Program-made: the position numbers and the translations under genes | Source of the DNA: Gymnogyps californianus | Lineage: Eukaryota; Chordata; Aves; Accipitriformes; Cathartidae | Length of the DNA: 64,000 bases | Direction: 5' to 3' | Assembly: GCF_018139145.2 (NCBI RefSeq) | Contig: NC_059483.1 | Location: 5,209,001 to 5,273,000 of the forward strand | Part shown: positions 44,331-56,450 of the stretch, one piece after another | How the letters are laid out: each line of letters begins with the position of its first letter | Numbering within the stretch: position 1 is the stretch's first letter | Notes under the pieces: model-generated | Databases searched by the model: none | What the model saw: the letters and a program-made list of their open reading frames with translations, nothing else | Told to the model about the DNA's origin: nothing

Positions 44331-47300
44331 AGCCGTTTGTAGCTTATGGAGCCGATGTATCTGTGTGCGTGAGACAGGTGTGTATATGCCCGTATACACA
44401 CGTATTGATACCTACCGCATACATGTATCGATCCAGAATTTCCATACATTAGTGACATACCTGTGTCACATTCACCAATGTGCTTTTGCTAGATTTAGCC
44501 ATACTAAATAGCCATTTAACTCTCTCGCTCTGCACCCAGGGGAGGCAAGTCCAGTAGCGCCTGTTGCAGCAGAGCATCCGGGCGCGCTGTCCCTTGCTGG
44601 GCAGGGAGGTTTGCAGGGGAAGGAGGTTTGGAGCAAGCTCGTGTGGCGAATGTTTCAGTGTGAACGTCAAGGAGAAGCTGCCTCTGCAAGTCAGGAGCCT
44701 GACATTTGGGGTCTGAATGGGGTTCCTAAGAAGGCAGAACAGGAGGGGAGATGGCAGAATGTCCCTAACCCACATGGATGCTTTCAGTGTTTCTGCGTTG
44801 TGCGGGGGCTTGCCAGCTCCCAGGCTCAGTTACATGGGGCCGGTGAAGGGCTGGGCAGGTTTTTGTGAGCTGGGTAAAACACCTTTGGCCTGGCTAGCAC
44901 AGAGCTTCTGCTGATACACCCGTACTGTTGGTGCAGGTTTATAACGGGCAGTTTAATTAATGTAGGCCAGTGAGATGCAGATTCTTGTCCTTTCTCTCCC
45001 GCTTTGCCATCCTTGTGTATGTAGGGCAAGGCCTCTCTGTGTGCCTTGTAAGGCACGCACCACTGCGTGGCCCTGGGCTCGCTGGAGATGCTAATGCAAT
45101 TATCGTACTATTACCGAGTTTCCTTCGTGGCCTCTTGTGAAGGACACGTCTGAAATCCTTTTTGAGCATTCTATTAAAAGCCATCAGTAAATTCAGCGTT
45201 ATTCCAGAAACGATAGCAATTAAATCATCTGCATCAGCCCCAAAAGAGAATGTCGGTGGAGCAGCTTTGAGCTGATCTTTCTGACTGGTTTCAGAAAGTC
45301 TGGCTGCGTGTGGCAGGGGCCAGGCTCCGACCTCGATCGTGCCACCGGACATCCAGAGCAGCTCTGCTGAACTCCGGGCATTTAAACAGTGGTGGAACCA
45401 AAACCAGTCTTTGGCCCAAAGATGTGTTGACAGCGATCTGTATCACACACAGGACTTCATTTGCCCCGTGGATCTGGTTTGTATCTGTTATATATTGCTA
45501 GTGTTAGGAGAGCAAAGAAATCCTGAGAGGGGGGGAAAAAAAAAAGTGGCAGATAATTGAGGCTGCTTTTTGCTTCCTACCAGTACATCTGAGCTGTTTT
45601 CTAGTTGTTAGGTTTGTCATTTGCACCAAAGTTTTACTGCGACAGAGAATTGCCCACGGGTTGTTCAGTGCTTTGTGCAATTTTCAAGGCGTTTCTCACA
45701 TTCGTGCAGTGACTTGAGTGCCGGGTGCGTGGTGTCCCCTCAGCAGCCCCAGCACCGGCATCAGGAGCGGCGTCTTTCTGGAGGAGCTGGGCACACCGCG
45801 TACCTCGCTTGCCCCCGGTGCAACACGGGACCGCGTTAACAGACTCTCCCACGGCAGGGTGCCAGCAGCCACAGCGCTCTGCCAAGCACGAGTACGAGGA
45901 TCGGTTGTCCTTGGGGGCGTGTGGCTTTTCGGAGGAGCAGAGGAGACCTTATGGCCCGTGTTAGCTCTGTGATCTCTGCCATCAAGTGAGCAAAAGGGAA
46001 TAACGCACCTGCTTCCCTCCTCCGCGCCTGCGGGTAGGGTTTCTCCTCTCCCTGAACGCTCGCCAGCGCAGCTGAGCTGGCTCAGGAGCTGCTGTAATTC
46101 ACTGCTATCTTGCCAGGCCAGCAGCAAATTGCTAGCTCATCTTTCTCCCACCTGTAGCGAGGGGAGAGCCAGCAGGGAATGGTGTTTCATCCATCTTCCC
46201 AGGCCTGCTCCCCTGATGGGGCTGCTCTATAGTGCTGTAGGCAGTGTGAGCCAGGAGCTTGGGGCCAGCTTCCTTGCGGGGCTGGCCGAGAGGTGTGACA
46301 CTAAAGGAACAGCCGAAAGGAATGGAGAAAATAAGGGGCAAGCAGGGGGTTAACAGTCTTCATACGAGCAGGCTCCTCGCCTCCCAAAGGGGCTGACATG
46401 GGCTCAGACCCGCCAGGATAACGCTGCCTGTTAGTTACACCCCAGCCGTTGTTCTGATCTCCCTGCCTGCTCCCTGCCAGGAAAGAGCCCTCTGTGCCCC
46501 AGCTGGGTGCCCCCATGCAGGCACTCCTGCACCTTGGGGTGCTTCACCTCTTCTTTGCATCAAAACCATCAGGTTCAACCAAGTTCCTCGCCCAGGCTCA
46601 GTCTCAGTTTGGACATTAGGACAGTGCCACATTTACAGTATTTGACGAAAAAATGAGAAATAGGGTATTTTGTAACCCCTCTGCTGTTGCAGAGCTGCTC
46701 GAGGAGCTCTTCCAGCCCGCAGGGACTGCGGTGCCCAGGGAGGTGTCCACCATTAAGAGTCAAAAGGAGCAGCAGGGACTGCCCCGACATCCCCACAGTG
46801 AAGTCTTCGTCTTCGGTGCTGCTCGGCTCTGCGGCGTGCTGCCGGGCGTCCAGCCCCCGGCTGAGCGGGAGCACCTTTGCGCACGGGTGCAGCCCCGGAC
46901 ACGGCACGGCACTGAAACACTGGGCTCCTACCTCCAGTGCCCAGGCAGGGCCTGAAAACACTGGGTGTATATTGATTTGGACATAGCCGGACAAAAGCCA
47001 GATCCATTGCAGCAGTCGTGGGGAACAGGTAATTTCCAGAGATTTTAATGAGTGTGTTAAGCTATTTCCCTTTCTCACTTCCATCACTTTCACAAAATGA
47101 GTTTAATGAAGAGCTATTCTCTGCTTACAAAATGGTGCTGCACAAGCTAGATGGATTCCTCTGACCTTTCAATGTGCTTTACTTGAATTGGCTGCCTCTT
47201 CATGTTCTCTGCTCGCTGCCTCGAACGGGAAAGACAGCTGAAATACAGACTCTTACAGCAAATACTGTGGCGTATTGCCTTCTTTCCACCAGTCACTGGT

Positions 47301-50300
47301 ATTCTTCACGAAGCCTTAGCTATTTATTATTGGTGGTGTTATTTGTGTTCTTGTGTCCGGGAGCTCTGCATAACATTTCTGGAAAGAGAAGTGACCCGTA
47401 TCCTTGGTACTACTGTAGTAGAAATCAGTGTTCTCTCTGGTATGACATAAGGGAAGAAGTAGGAAATGGCTGGACATCCCTGAAGGACAAACCCAGAGCC
47501 CCTCCATGGCCGAGACGCCCCCAGGAAGCAGGACGAGTGAGAGCAGTCAGCCAAAACAATTTTGCCATCACAGGTAATTCAGGCAAGGAAAAGTTTTCAG
47601 GCTTAGTAATAAAGGAGATGGAAAGGTCAGTCTGGAGGAGAAAGGGATAACGGAGGCTTGAGTCGGATGCTGGCACAAGAAAGATTTGGATCCTCCTTCC
47701 CAGCTTCCTGTAATTCCCAGACAGCTCTCCGGATGACATTCATTATTTGTGTTATCTTTGCACCTAACGGAGTGAGTCAGGGACCAGGGTGCTACATAAG
47801 CAAAACAAAAAGCTGTCCCTTTGCCAAGGGAACTTAAAATCCAACTGTGAGATGGGAGAGAGAGCCGATACGAACCCTAGAGAAGGAGGAGGACGAGCGA
47901 AGAGCGAGGCTGCAGCCTAGGGAATGGCATCGGTGTAGCCATGGCTATCACTCATCCCTGCAGAGGGAGGAGGCAGTGCAAGGAGATAATGAGGTGGGTT
48001 TGTGGGTGTTTGCAAGGATCATGATAATACTTTGTGACAACGACAGAACAGAAGATGACGCATTAAGGTAATGTTTGGGCACCGGCTAACATGAAAACAG
48101 TGTAAGAAGTTTTAAGTCTGCAAAATTTACAGTACTACCCAAAATAACTGCTTTGCACAGGAGTCATGCTTGCCCTCTGTAACCCGGGCGCAGCCATGGT
48201 ACATGCCAGTGAAATGAAGACAGATTTAAACCAACGCTGGAAAACCCCCACCCTACCTCTCGCTTGCAGAGGGTCCAGATGTCAGGTCGGGGATGGGGCA
48301 CTGGGGACTGCCATCAGACTGGGAAGAGCACGGGCAAGCAGAGGCCGGATCTGTGCTCAGCAAAACACTAACGAAGCATTTTGGATGTGGTTTTGTTCAC
48401 AGAAGTATTAGCACAGTCGTGCAAAATGTGCAGATGACACCGAAGCGGATGAGAGTATTAATGTCACTGTTGAATCCCGATTTCCTGGATGACAGCAGAG
48501 GATCTGCAGGCGAACAGTCACATAGCTGCATCTATCTGGCAGAGAGGTATCTGACAGCTAGCTATCACATTTTTCAAGGGCTTATTCCTAGCTGTTTAAT
48601 ACTTCATATGCTCTCTTGGGGAGGGAGGAGAGAAGAACGGAGGAGTATATTTGGCACAGCAGGGAAGTGGACTCAGGTCTTTTCCATCCCTTAGTGCTGT
48701 GCTGTTGCAGAGGGAGAGAAAGCCTCCTTCCACAGCGGTACTAATCCTCCTCCACAGCGAGCTGAACGTTTTGAACTTGAAAAACTCCTCTCATTTTTCC
48801 CCCATGTGATTGTGAGTCAGGCTGAGCTTCTCTATTCTTCTCCGTAATTGAGTAGGAGATTATTTTGACTGGAAATAACCAGACACAGGTATCATGGCTG
48901 TGAATGCCTCCATGCATGCCACTTGCTAAAAGTTCTGTAGCCTTCTGCAAAGGGAGCTGGTCTTTAAAGACTTTGCTCAATGGAGAGGGAAGAAAAGCAG
49001 AGGGGAAGAATAGCTCCGTCCTGCTCACTTCTATCACTGGCTCTGCTAAACTTAACCCGCTGAATTGTTGGTGACACGCTGTTCTGCAGAAGCAGCTCTT
49101 TTGTGGAAGAGCTCCCCTGTGACGCGGGGAATAGCCGCAGTGAGACAGGAAATATCCCTGACATGATGGCTTTCTACAGGAGCTTGTAGCTGCGATCCAG
49201 TCCCACGGACATGCCGAGAAAGTTACGCAAAGCCATTCCTCTAAAATCTCCGGGGGAACCTCCCCAGGCACAGATTTTCTTGTTCCTTCTCTTCCTCTCT
49301 CCGTAGTTCTCTCTCATGGGATACAGGCCCGCTGCTCGGGTTGCACTTCCCACCCCTCTGCCCTGGAGGCAGTGAGTGACTGGAAGAGCACAGGGCAAGG
49401 GAGAAGCGGATGCAATATGTGAGGCCATGTCAGGGTGCGTGGCTTCCTCCGCTGCCGTGGCAGGTGATGCTGCGAGACGCCATGCCCTGCCGGTTTCGGC
49501 TCTCGGTGGGTACCAGGGAGGCGGGTGCAGCCCCTCCTCGGGGCTGAGTTTTAGCTACGCGCTCTCCTACTAGCAAAGCCGGATACTAAGGAGCATTTCA
49601 CAAGATCAGGCTTTCTCCAGTTTATATATAAGTGGGATTGCTTCAGGCTATTGAACCAGCCTGCTGCAGACTAGCCAACCCCAGAAGTTTTATCTGTGCT
49701 GTCGCAACCTCAAGCCACTGCTGTTCTGCTTGTGCATCTAATGTCTCAGCTGCTTACTGAGGAGCTAATGAGCTTTTGGAGATACATGGGTGCTATAAAC
49801 TCCTTAGGCTGAAGATAAGCAGCTTATTGCCTTTAGGAGCACTGCCAGCCCTTGGCTCTGCCGCTGTGGTGCTTCTCAGGCCCCAAGTTCTTCGTTAGCT
49901 GGAAGGGTTAGAACATCTTGCAATAAATGAGTGTATTCCTAATTGCATGCATACACGTGTGTGCTGCAGCCGTCTCCACGGGCTGAGGTAAAACCTGGCA
50001 GCAGGACAAACAGGCAACAACAGGCTTTACGCACTGTGTTGTCACGTCTCCCTGCGTGACCGACTTCAACCCTCGCAAACTGCCTTCCCTGCCCAGGGCC
50101 TGCGCCATCTCGTCAGTGCAGGATGAATCCACCACCCTCGTCATGGTGAAAAGGCCTTTGGCACCCAACAGCAAGTTCACCATGGACAGCGTGGGCAGCT
50201 TCAGAACAAAAGGTGGCTGTTTTGATGATGAAACAACTTATTTCCATTGCTATCCTTTCTCTGCTTTCGGATAGACCTACTATGAACGCCTGTCTAGAAA

Positions 50301-53300
50301 ATTCACTTGGTAAAAAAAAAAAAAAGGTAATGCACAACTGAAAGTTCATTTTCAAAGTTACTGTGAAAGCAGGTTTTTAATTCCTTAGTATGAATTCAGC
50401 CCTTGCTGTTCTCCACTCGCTGCCTGCAGTGTCTGCCATCAAAAGCAATCCTGCTGCAACTGGTCAACAGGCTGCAGTTGCTACTTTTAGTAAATGCTAA
50501 AGAGAGGCTTCAAATAAAATCTGCTTGGCTGGTCAAAGCATCTTCATCTTTATTGTGTATTTTACTTTTTTCCTCCCTTTTACATATTACCCAGGTATAA
50601 ATTGGCCCAACAGCACTCTTTCAAGGTATAACTAGGAACATAATTTGGTATGCAACTCTCAAATTTTTGTGGAGTTGCTCTCCTTGGAGCGGTTTTGGAA
50701 TTAATCTCATCATTGGGGAGAGTTATTTGAGGTGCTGGAAGTGGCTTCTGATACCATCTTCTAACTTGAGTAAATAAAATCTGAAAGCTGATTTCTTTGC
50801 TGCTCTGTTGGCCTTATATATTACCTCTCCTGTTGGTTTATACCCATGCACAGAGTAGACTGAAGCCAGAACTACTCTCTCTTATTTTGGCACTCTGTGC
50901 AAATGGAGATCCGCTCCTTGCCTATGGCCCTTTTCCCCCTCCACAGCTGGTTGAAACGAAAGGATGAGCAATGTAAAAACCTTCAATGTGACTAAAACTG
51001 TGAGATTTAACAATATCAGAGAGTCCATGAACACTACTTGAATGCTAAATTCTTAGTTAAATGGGTGTTGTCTGTTTAGATAAAGCCCTTGCCAGGGTGT
51101 TGGAGCGGGATGATAATCCAGCAGCGTATTCCCGTGACCGAGAGCAGCGGTTCGGAGGTCAGCTCAAGGCTCCCACCACAGCTGCTGAAGCAGTACAGAC
51201 AGTTCAGCGCCACATCTGGAATTCAGATCAAGCCATCACCGGGTTCATGTTCAAGGGCTGAAAGTCGCTAACTAGCCCTTCCATATTTAAATTACTTCTT
51301 CAACAAAGGCATTCTCTCATCATTTTATTTTGAACTGTAGAAATAGCACATAAAAAGGTTTTGCAGTTTAGAAGTGTTCATGGGTCTCAACCAACTTTGT
51401 AGGCTAAGTAAAGCATGAGAAACAGTTTTTACCATACTGTCCTATCAACTGAGCTTTTAAGGCAGGCTGATGAAAAAGAATCTATTATTTTAATAGCGCT
51501 TTCTCTCTGGTAAAAGGTCTTGCTAACTTACTGAAGCAGAGCTTGAAATAACAGATAAAAACTGTCAGAAAAGCTGTGATGTAGTTTGGAGCTGACAGAA
51601 ACTTGTGACCAAAATCTGAGCCTGCCCAAGCCCTGAGTTAAATGCCAAAATGCCCCAGGATTCCTCGGATCATCATGCAAGCTGATAAGGATAACAAACG
51701 GCTTATTTGTTTGGGGTTGGGTTGGATTTTTTCTTAGTTGTTCCTTTTGTGCGAAGGGTTTTTCTTTGGGAGGATTGGGTGGTTTCATTTTTTATTTATT
51801 TGGCCTTTTGCTCTTGTGTTTTATCTAATAAAGTTCACTTCAGTGATGAAGGGCTGATGAGGGAAAACCTCCCGGAGCTGTGTTAAACCTGAAGTCTTCA
51901 TACCTGAGAGGAGCAGGCTATGGGCTTTTGGGAAGATCTGACAGGATTTCACATTTGTTGTGATCTTGAAAAAAATTGTGGTTAAATAAAAACAAAGTCG
52001 AGGAAAAAAAAAAAAGACATTGGTTATATGTGTAGTGCAAAAGCGTTGTAAAAAGCCTCTGTATATCATTTGAGTGCCAATTGAATTACCTTTACAATAA
52101 GGACATGATGACTGGGAGGATCGGGGAGAGCTGTATGAATCTCATCCATGCAATGCGTGAGCCCAGCCTGGGAAACAAAGCTCATCTGCCAAGTTCTGTA
52201 GGGCCGTTTCCAGCTTTTCTTCTCGAAGGAGGGACCAGGCTCTGCTACCAATAAATAAAGGGGGAATTTTGACATTGATTTCAAAGGGAGCTAAACTGAG
52301 CTCCGTGAAGAGGGAGCGCTAGCATGCAATGCTGCTTTTCTTTTTTTCTTATTAATGTGACTAATTAAATGTTTGTGTTTTTTTAAGCACTAACTGGTTT
52401 TTGATGGTCGTTTAGAGACTTTGAGAAAGTCAATAATTTTGATGAAATAAGACTGTAGACTCCAGAACAAAGTCCACATGAAATCTGTGATGTTGCTAGG
52501 ATACAGCTATTAGTATTTTCAGTGGCTGGGGTATTTTTTTGGTGGTTTTTTTTTTAATAGAGTCGGCCTAACCTCTCTTACAAACAGTAGAAGAATACGT
52601 GACTGCCTGATCCCATTTACATGAGGCTCCCCCAATTTACAGTAACGAAGCCAAACTTGACCCATTAGTTTCAGCCACTTTTATTTGTGAAGAAGAAACA
52701 CAAAGAGTAATTTTGACCTGAGCTATAGGGAGCACATTTTATCTGAATCTTGATTTTTTTAAATGATGTGCAGGATTTTCTCCCTGTGGGTGTTACATTG
52801 CTGAAGTCAGTCTCCCTCTAGTGGTTTATTTCCAGAGGGGCCCTTGGCTTTACTGGCTTGGATGGGTACCAAATTTGATAGTGTGTGATGCAGAAAGTTG
52901 AATGACCCCTACGAGCTGAACCGTAGAGCAGCATTGAGCTCATAATTTTTAAGAGATGAGCATAAAACCTTTGAAAATATTATTTTCTGTGTTTTTTATA
53001 TTTTAGAATTTATTTAGTTTTTACAATATCAATAGTAGATGAGGCTTTCCATCCCAGGCTTACTTTCTGGTACAGGCTAACATGGTTTGCTCAGTGTGTA
53101 GGATGTGACTCTTGCACATTATTTCCTTCAGCTGTATACTGGGATGCCTGTAAAAAAAAAAGATCAGTATTTAAGCTCATATTCCACATCAAAGCCAATG
53201 CCAGATGTGGTGCCAATAACATTCTTTTTGATTTAATATAACACAGAATAGCATTGTGGATGGTGCTATTTTGGGATCCCCACGTTTAGGGAAGCGATAT

Positions 53301-56029
53301 CTAAGTGAAACACTCTGCAGATATTTTACTGGGAAATAAGGAAAAGAAAGCTGTTTGGAGTTTGTTTCCAACATGTAACTTAGATTTGAGGCCTGTCAGG
53401 TTTCTTGCACTGATGTCCCTGACCTCACCTTTGCTGGGCATCTCTCTCTTTAGCACCTAAGATAGCTCCAGTGCCTTACAAGCGTGGGGAGTGGGAAGGG
53501 GGAGGGATGAAAGCAGAAGCCTAGTATCCAAAGCTAAGTGAGAAACTCAAGTCTCTTAATACCCAATGCTTGGACTGGATGCTGAGTTAAGCCAGTTCAG
53601 CTCCCCGAAGACTGCTAGGTAAAGAATAAAGATCTAATCTAAAGCATATTGAAGTCAATACATGCCTTTACTTAACTGTAAAGGGCTTTGAATGAGGCTC
53701 AGCCTTCCTTCACAAGCGATGGTAACCAAAGAGAGCTGTGATTCTGCAATGCATCAAGGATCCTGGCAAGACTGATGTCTTTCCAGCTAGTGCACTACTC
53801 TGAGGTAGGTGGAGGACTGGTACTGCCTTCTTCATGTTCACATCTGGCAGAAGTCCGTCCTGTGATTTGCTTTTTCATATGCCAGAGGAGCTATTTGGCC
53901 TTGGTTTTTGCTTTATCAACTGTAATAGAAAGAAAGCTTGGAGAAATTTAGGATTACCTGCCCCAGAAGTTAGCAAGCTCCCATTCCGTTTTCACAGGCC
54001 CCTGGACCCGGAGGATATGAGATGCCATCGCCTTCCCGTGAAGCATTTTACAGTATGTTCAGTTATGTAACAACTTTAAGGGTAAGGTTTTTCTTTTGTT
54101 TGACTTTTACTTAGTGGTCAGCTTCTATTGGGCAATCAGGAATCTTGATCCCTTGGGAGACTGCTTAAAACACTTTCCTTTGGACGCTGCTCCATAAAAG
54201 CTGCACAGCAGTTCCCATGATAGTGATTTTGGAGCCAATTTTGTCTTTCATTTTTGTTTTCACTTTTTAGGCTGAAGTTTCCACACAGTGTCCTGGCCAA
54301 AACTGATTTGATTTTGGTTTGTAACTTGAGCAAGAACTATTCCATTAATTTTGTTTATATATAAAATACGCATTTACTCCTAGCATGTCGAACAAAATTC
54401 TTGCACTTTTTAACAGCTCCACAGCTAAAAAAGCAGGCAAACAAATTCAGTATGCACATGGTCCGCTCTGAGATTTGTTCTAGCATCACTCACAGACAGT
54501 AATTTAATAGGAGTCCTATGTTTGCAAGGAGGCCATGCACACTTATGGGATGCCCATGAACGCATGAACTGGCTTTACTTTTATGTAATTGTATAGATTT
54601 TTTTTTTTAGACTTTCACAATGCATATGTACGAACTTTTTTACTAAGGAAGGAAAGGATCGAGTTGAGCTGCACTTCTTTTTGGACTAGTGAATGGTTAT
54701 GTCAGTTGTACAAGCTAAGGAAAGGTTTCTCTGCTTATTTGACTTCGGTAGGTTCATGCATTTGAAGGAAGACTTGTGTGAACGGGAGCTTGCAGGAACC
54801 AGCTGTGTGAGGAGCCTCTCCCGTGGAGCAGTGCTTGGTACTCTGTGGGAAACCTTCTGTCCCAGGCAGGACTGGACTCAAGCCTGCAAGAAAAACAGGG
54901 GCAGCGAGCCAGTTTGTTTTTAACAAAACAAAGTTATGCAATATCATTTAGTTCTGACATGTTCCCAATATGCAGCAAATGAAGAACTCACTAAATACAG
55001 TATATCTCTGGCCATATCATTTGAATATAACTTGTTTCCATGACAACCTCTGCTTAACAGCTTGGCTGATATGAAATCATTCCTAGATGAGGGAGCTTTT
55101 GCCAAAAGCATTGGGATTCAGCACTTTAATATCATGTTTTAGGTTTTAAAAAACATTTATTTAAGCCTCTGGAAGCAAATATCAAATAAAATCCCTTCAT
55201 CCTCACCTCTGCTTTGGCTCTTGGTTGATCAGTTTATCTTCCTGGGAACCTCTCAGAAGCAGCTCTTGTGTTACTTAATATGCTTCTGAAGTCCCAGGCA
55301 GTGTTTCAAGAGCAAGTGATCGTGACACCAGTGTTTGGTAGAGAAATTACATTTCATGGCTGTTGGCTCAGCCTGCGAGGCAGCGGGGCAGCAGCGGCAG
55401 CAGCTGGGCACAGCAGCCGAGGCTTGTGCTCGAGCCATCCCTCAAGTCCGTGAAGGTTTATGCTCCAACTACCTCTGCCTCGGAGTAAAAAAGAGGAGCT
55501 TCAGCTGGAGAGGGGTCTAGCCCAACATTTCACACCGTTCGTTTTGTATCAGGGGCACCGAACAAACAAACCCAGGTTATCTATTAGATGTTTTCTACGG
55601 TGCGGTACCTGTCTCCTCGGAAATACCTGTGGAACACTTCCAGGGTGGAAATGCAATGTAACTGTTCATATGGTGCTTGTTCCCATCCTCCCTTCTAGGT
55701 GCTACGTTGCATTAGAATATAGCTAAAATAAGCCTAATGCTTTCCTAATATTTCTCACGTACGCAGGCATTGCAGTTGCCACAGTGATGGTACACAACTG
55801 TCAGCGGGAGAAAGGATGGTCCTGATGGTTTTCAGAGGCAGTCTGCCCCTTCAAACCACCGTTGCTTTATATCACGGGGATTCCCTGCACTAGCTGGGAG
55901 CAGGGGCTATGGGAAAAGCTAGCAGAACAGGCAAATAACGTTTCAAGCACATGTAACGTACCCATTGCTGTCAAGATTTCAGGATCAGCAAGGATTATAA
56001 GAGTAGGGATTTAAATCTCAAGCAAAACC
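44331..56029. other. Intergenic DNA between GPR27 and EIF4E3
   Basis: No supported gene. The block 45080-45260 has the look of conserved non-coding DNA (TTTTTGAGCATTCTATTAAA, then AGCCATCAGTAAATTCAGCG). Open frames of 140-180 codons at 45.7-46.1, 46.6-47.1, 47.17-47.65 and 48.7-49.3 kb are unrecognised; some of them overlap open frames on the opposite strand. From about 50 to 55 kb the sequence is AT-rich with T and A runs. In mammals alternative EIF4E3 transcripts start near GPR27, so parts may be EIF4E3 intron. Confidence 0.4.
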
Positions 56030-56287
56030 ATGGAAAGAGTTATGAAGTGTTCATTGTTTCTTCTGGCTATAATGTGCCTGCTTCAGCTCCAGTTAGCCCC
56101 AGCGTGGAGTGACTTGGGCCTTTGCTGTGGCAAAGAGGTTCAGGTGCCTGAAACTGGGTGCAGACAAGCAGTGCTAGGAGCACACAGAATGGGGCAGAAC
56201 AGTATTTCCCACTCCAGTTCTTTTTTTTTTTCCTCCCCAGTTGTTACCCGGGAAAATTTCAGCTGTTACCCATCTGAGATCAGCTGA
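56030..56287 (+). other. Candidate small secreted protein frame (unrecognised)
   Basis: An 85-codon frame begins at an ACCATGG start with near-ideal Kozak context, 35 bp after a TATA-like TTATAAG. The first 28 residues have a textbook signal-peptide layout: MERVMK, a hydrophobic core CSLFLLAIMCLLQLQLA, then PAWSD. LGLCCGKEVQ follows. A strong pyrimidine tract ending in CCCCAG at 56240 lies inside the frame. Splicing from CAG/GTGCCT at 56143/56144 to 56241 would keep phase and lead into another frame open to a TGA at 56499-56501. The donor is weak, the implied intron is only 97 bp, and I do not recognise the peptide. It may be chance. Confidence 0.2.
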
Positions 56288-56344
56288 GCTGAGCTACTGG
56301 CTGACTCCTGCTCTCGGCCACACAGTCCTGCTTTATAAGGCCTT

Positions 56345-56450
56345 AGCAGCAAATTACCTGTTTACCTGGAGAACTCTGCAAGCAAAAGGAGGACATGAGC
56401 AGCAAATTACCTGTTTACCTGGAGAACCCTGCAAGCAAAAGGAGGATGTG
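56345..56450. repeat. 53-bp tandem duplication (two copies)
   Basis: AGCAGCAAATTACCTGTTTA begins at 56345 and again at 56398. The two 53-bp copies run head to tail and differ at only a few positions, so the duplication is recent. It lies just downstream of the signal-peptide-like frame. Because 53 is not a multiple of three, the copies would be read in different frames. Confidence 0.9.

Noticed and set aside
43670..44458. 262-codon minus-strand frame upstream of GPR27
   Set aside because: It lies in the GC-rich promoter/leader region, with low-complexity composition and overlapping open frames in other phases.
45526..45546. G-run/A-run junction resembling the one near 30207
   Set aside because: Simple homopolymer similarity. 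No shared flanking sequence indicates a common element.
47174..47650. 158-codon frame with one hydrophobic segment
   Set aside because: It does not begin with ATG at its listed start, has no recognisable family, and the hydrophobic stretch alone is not evidence of a gene.
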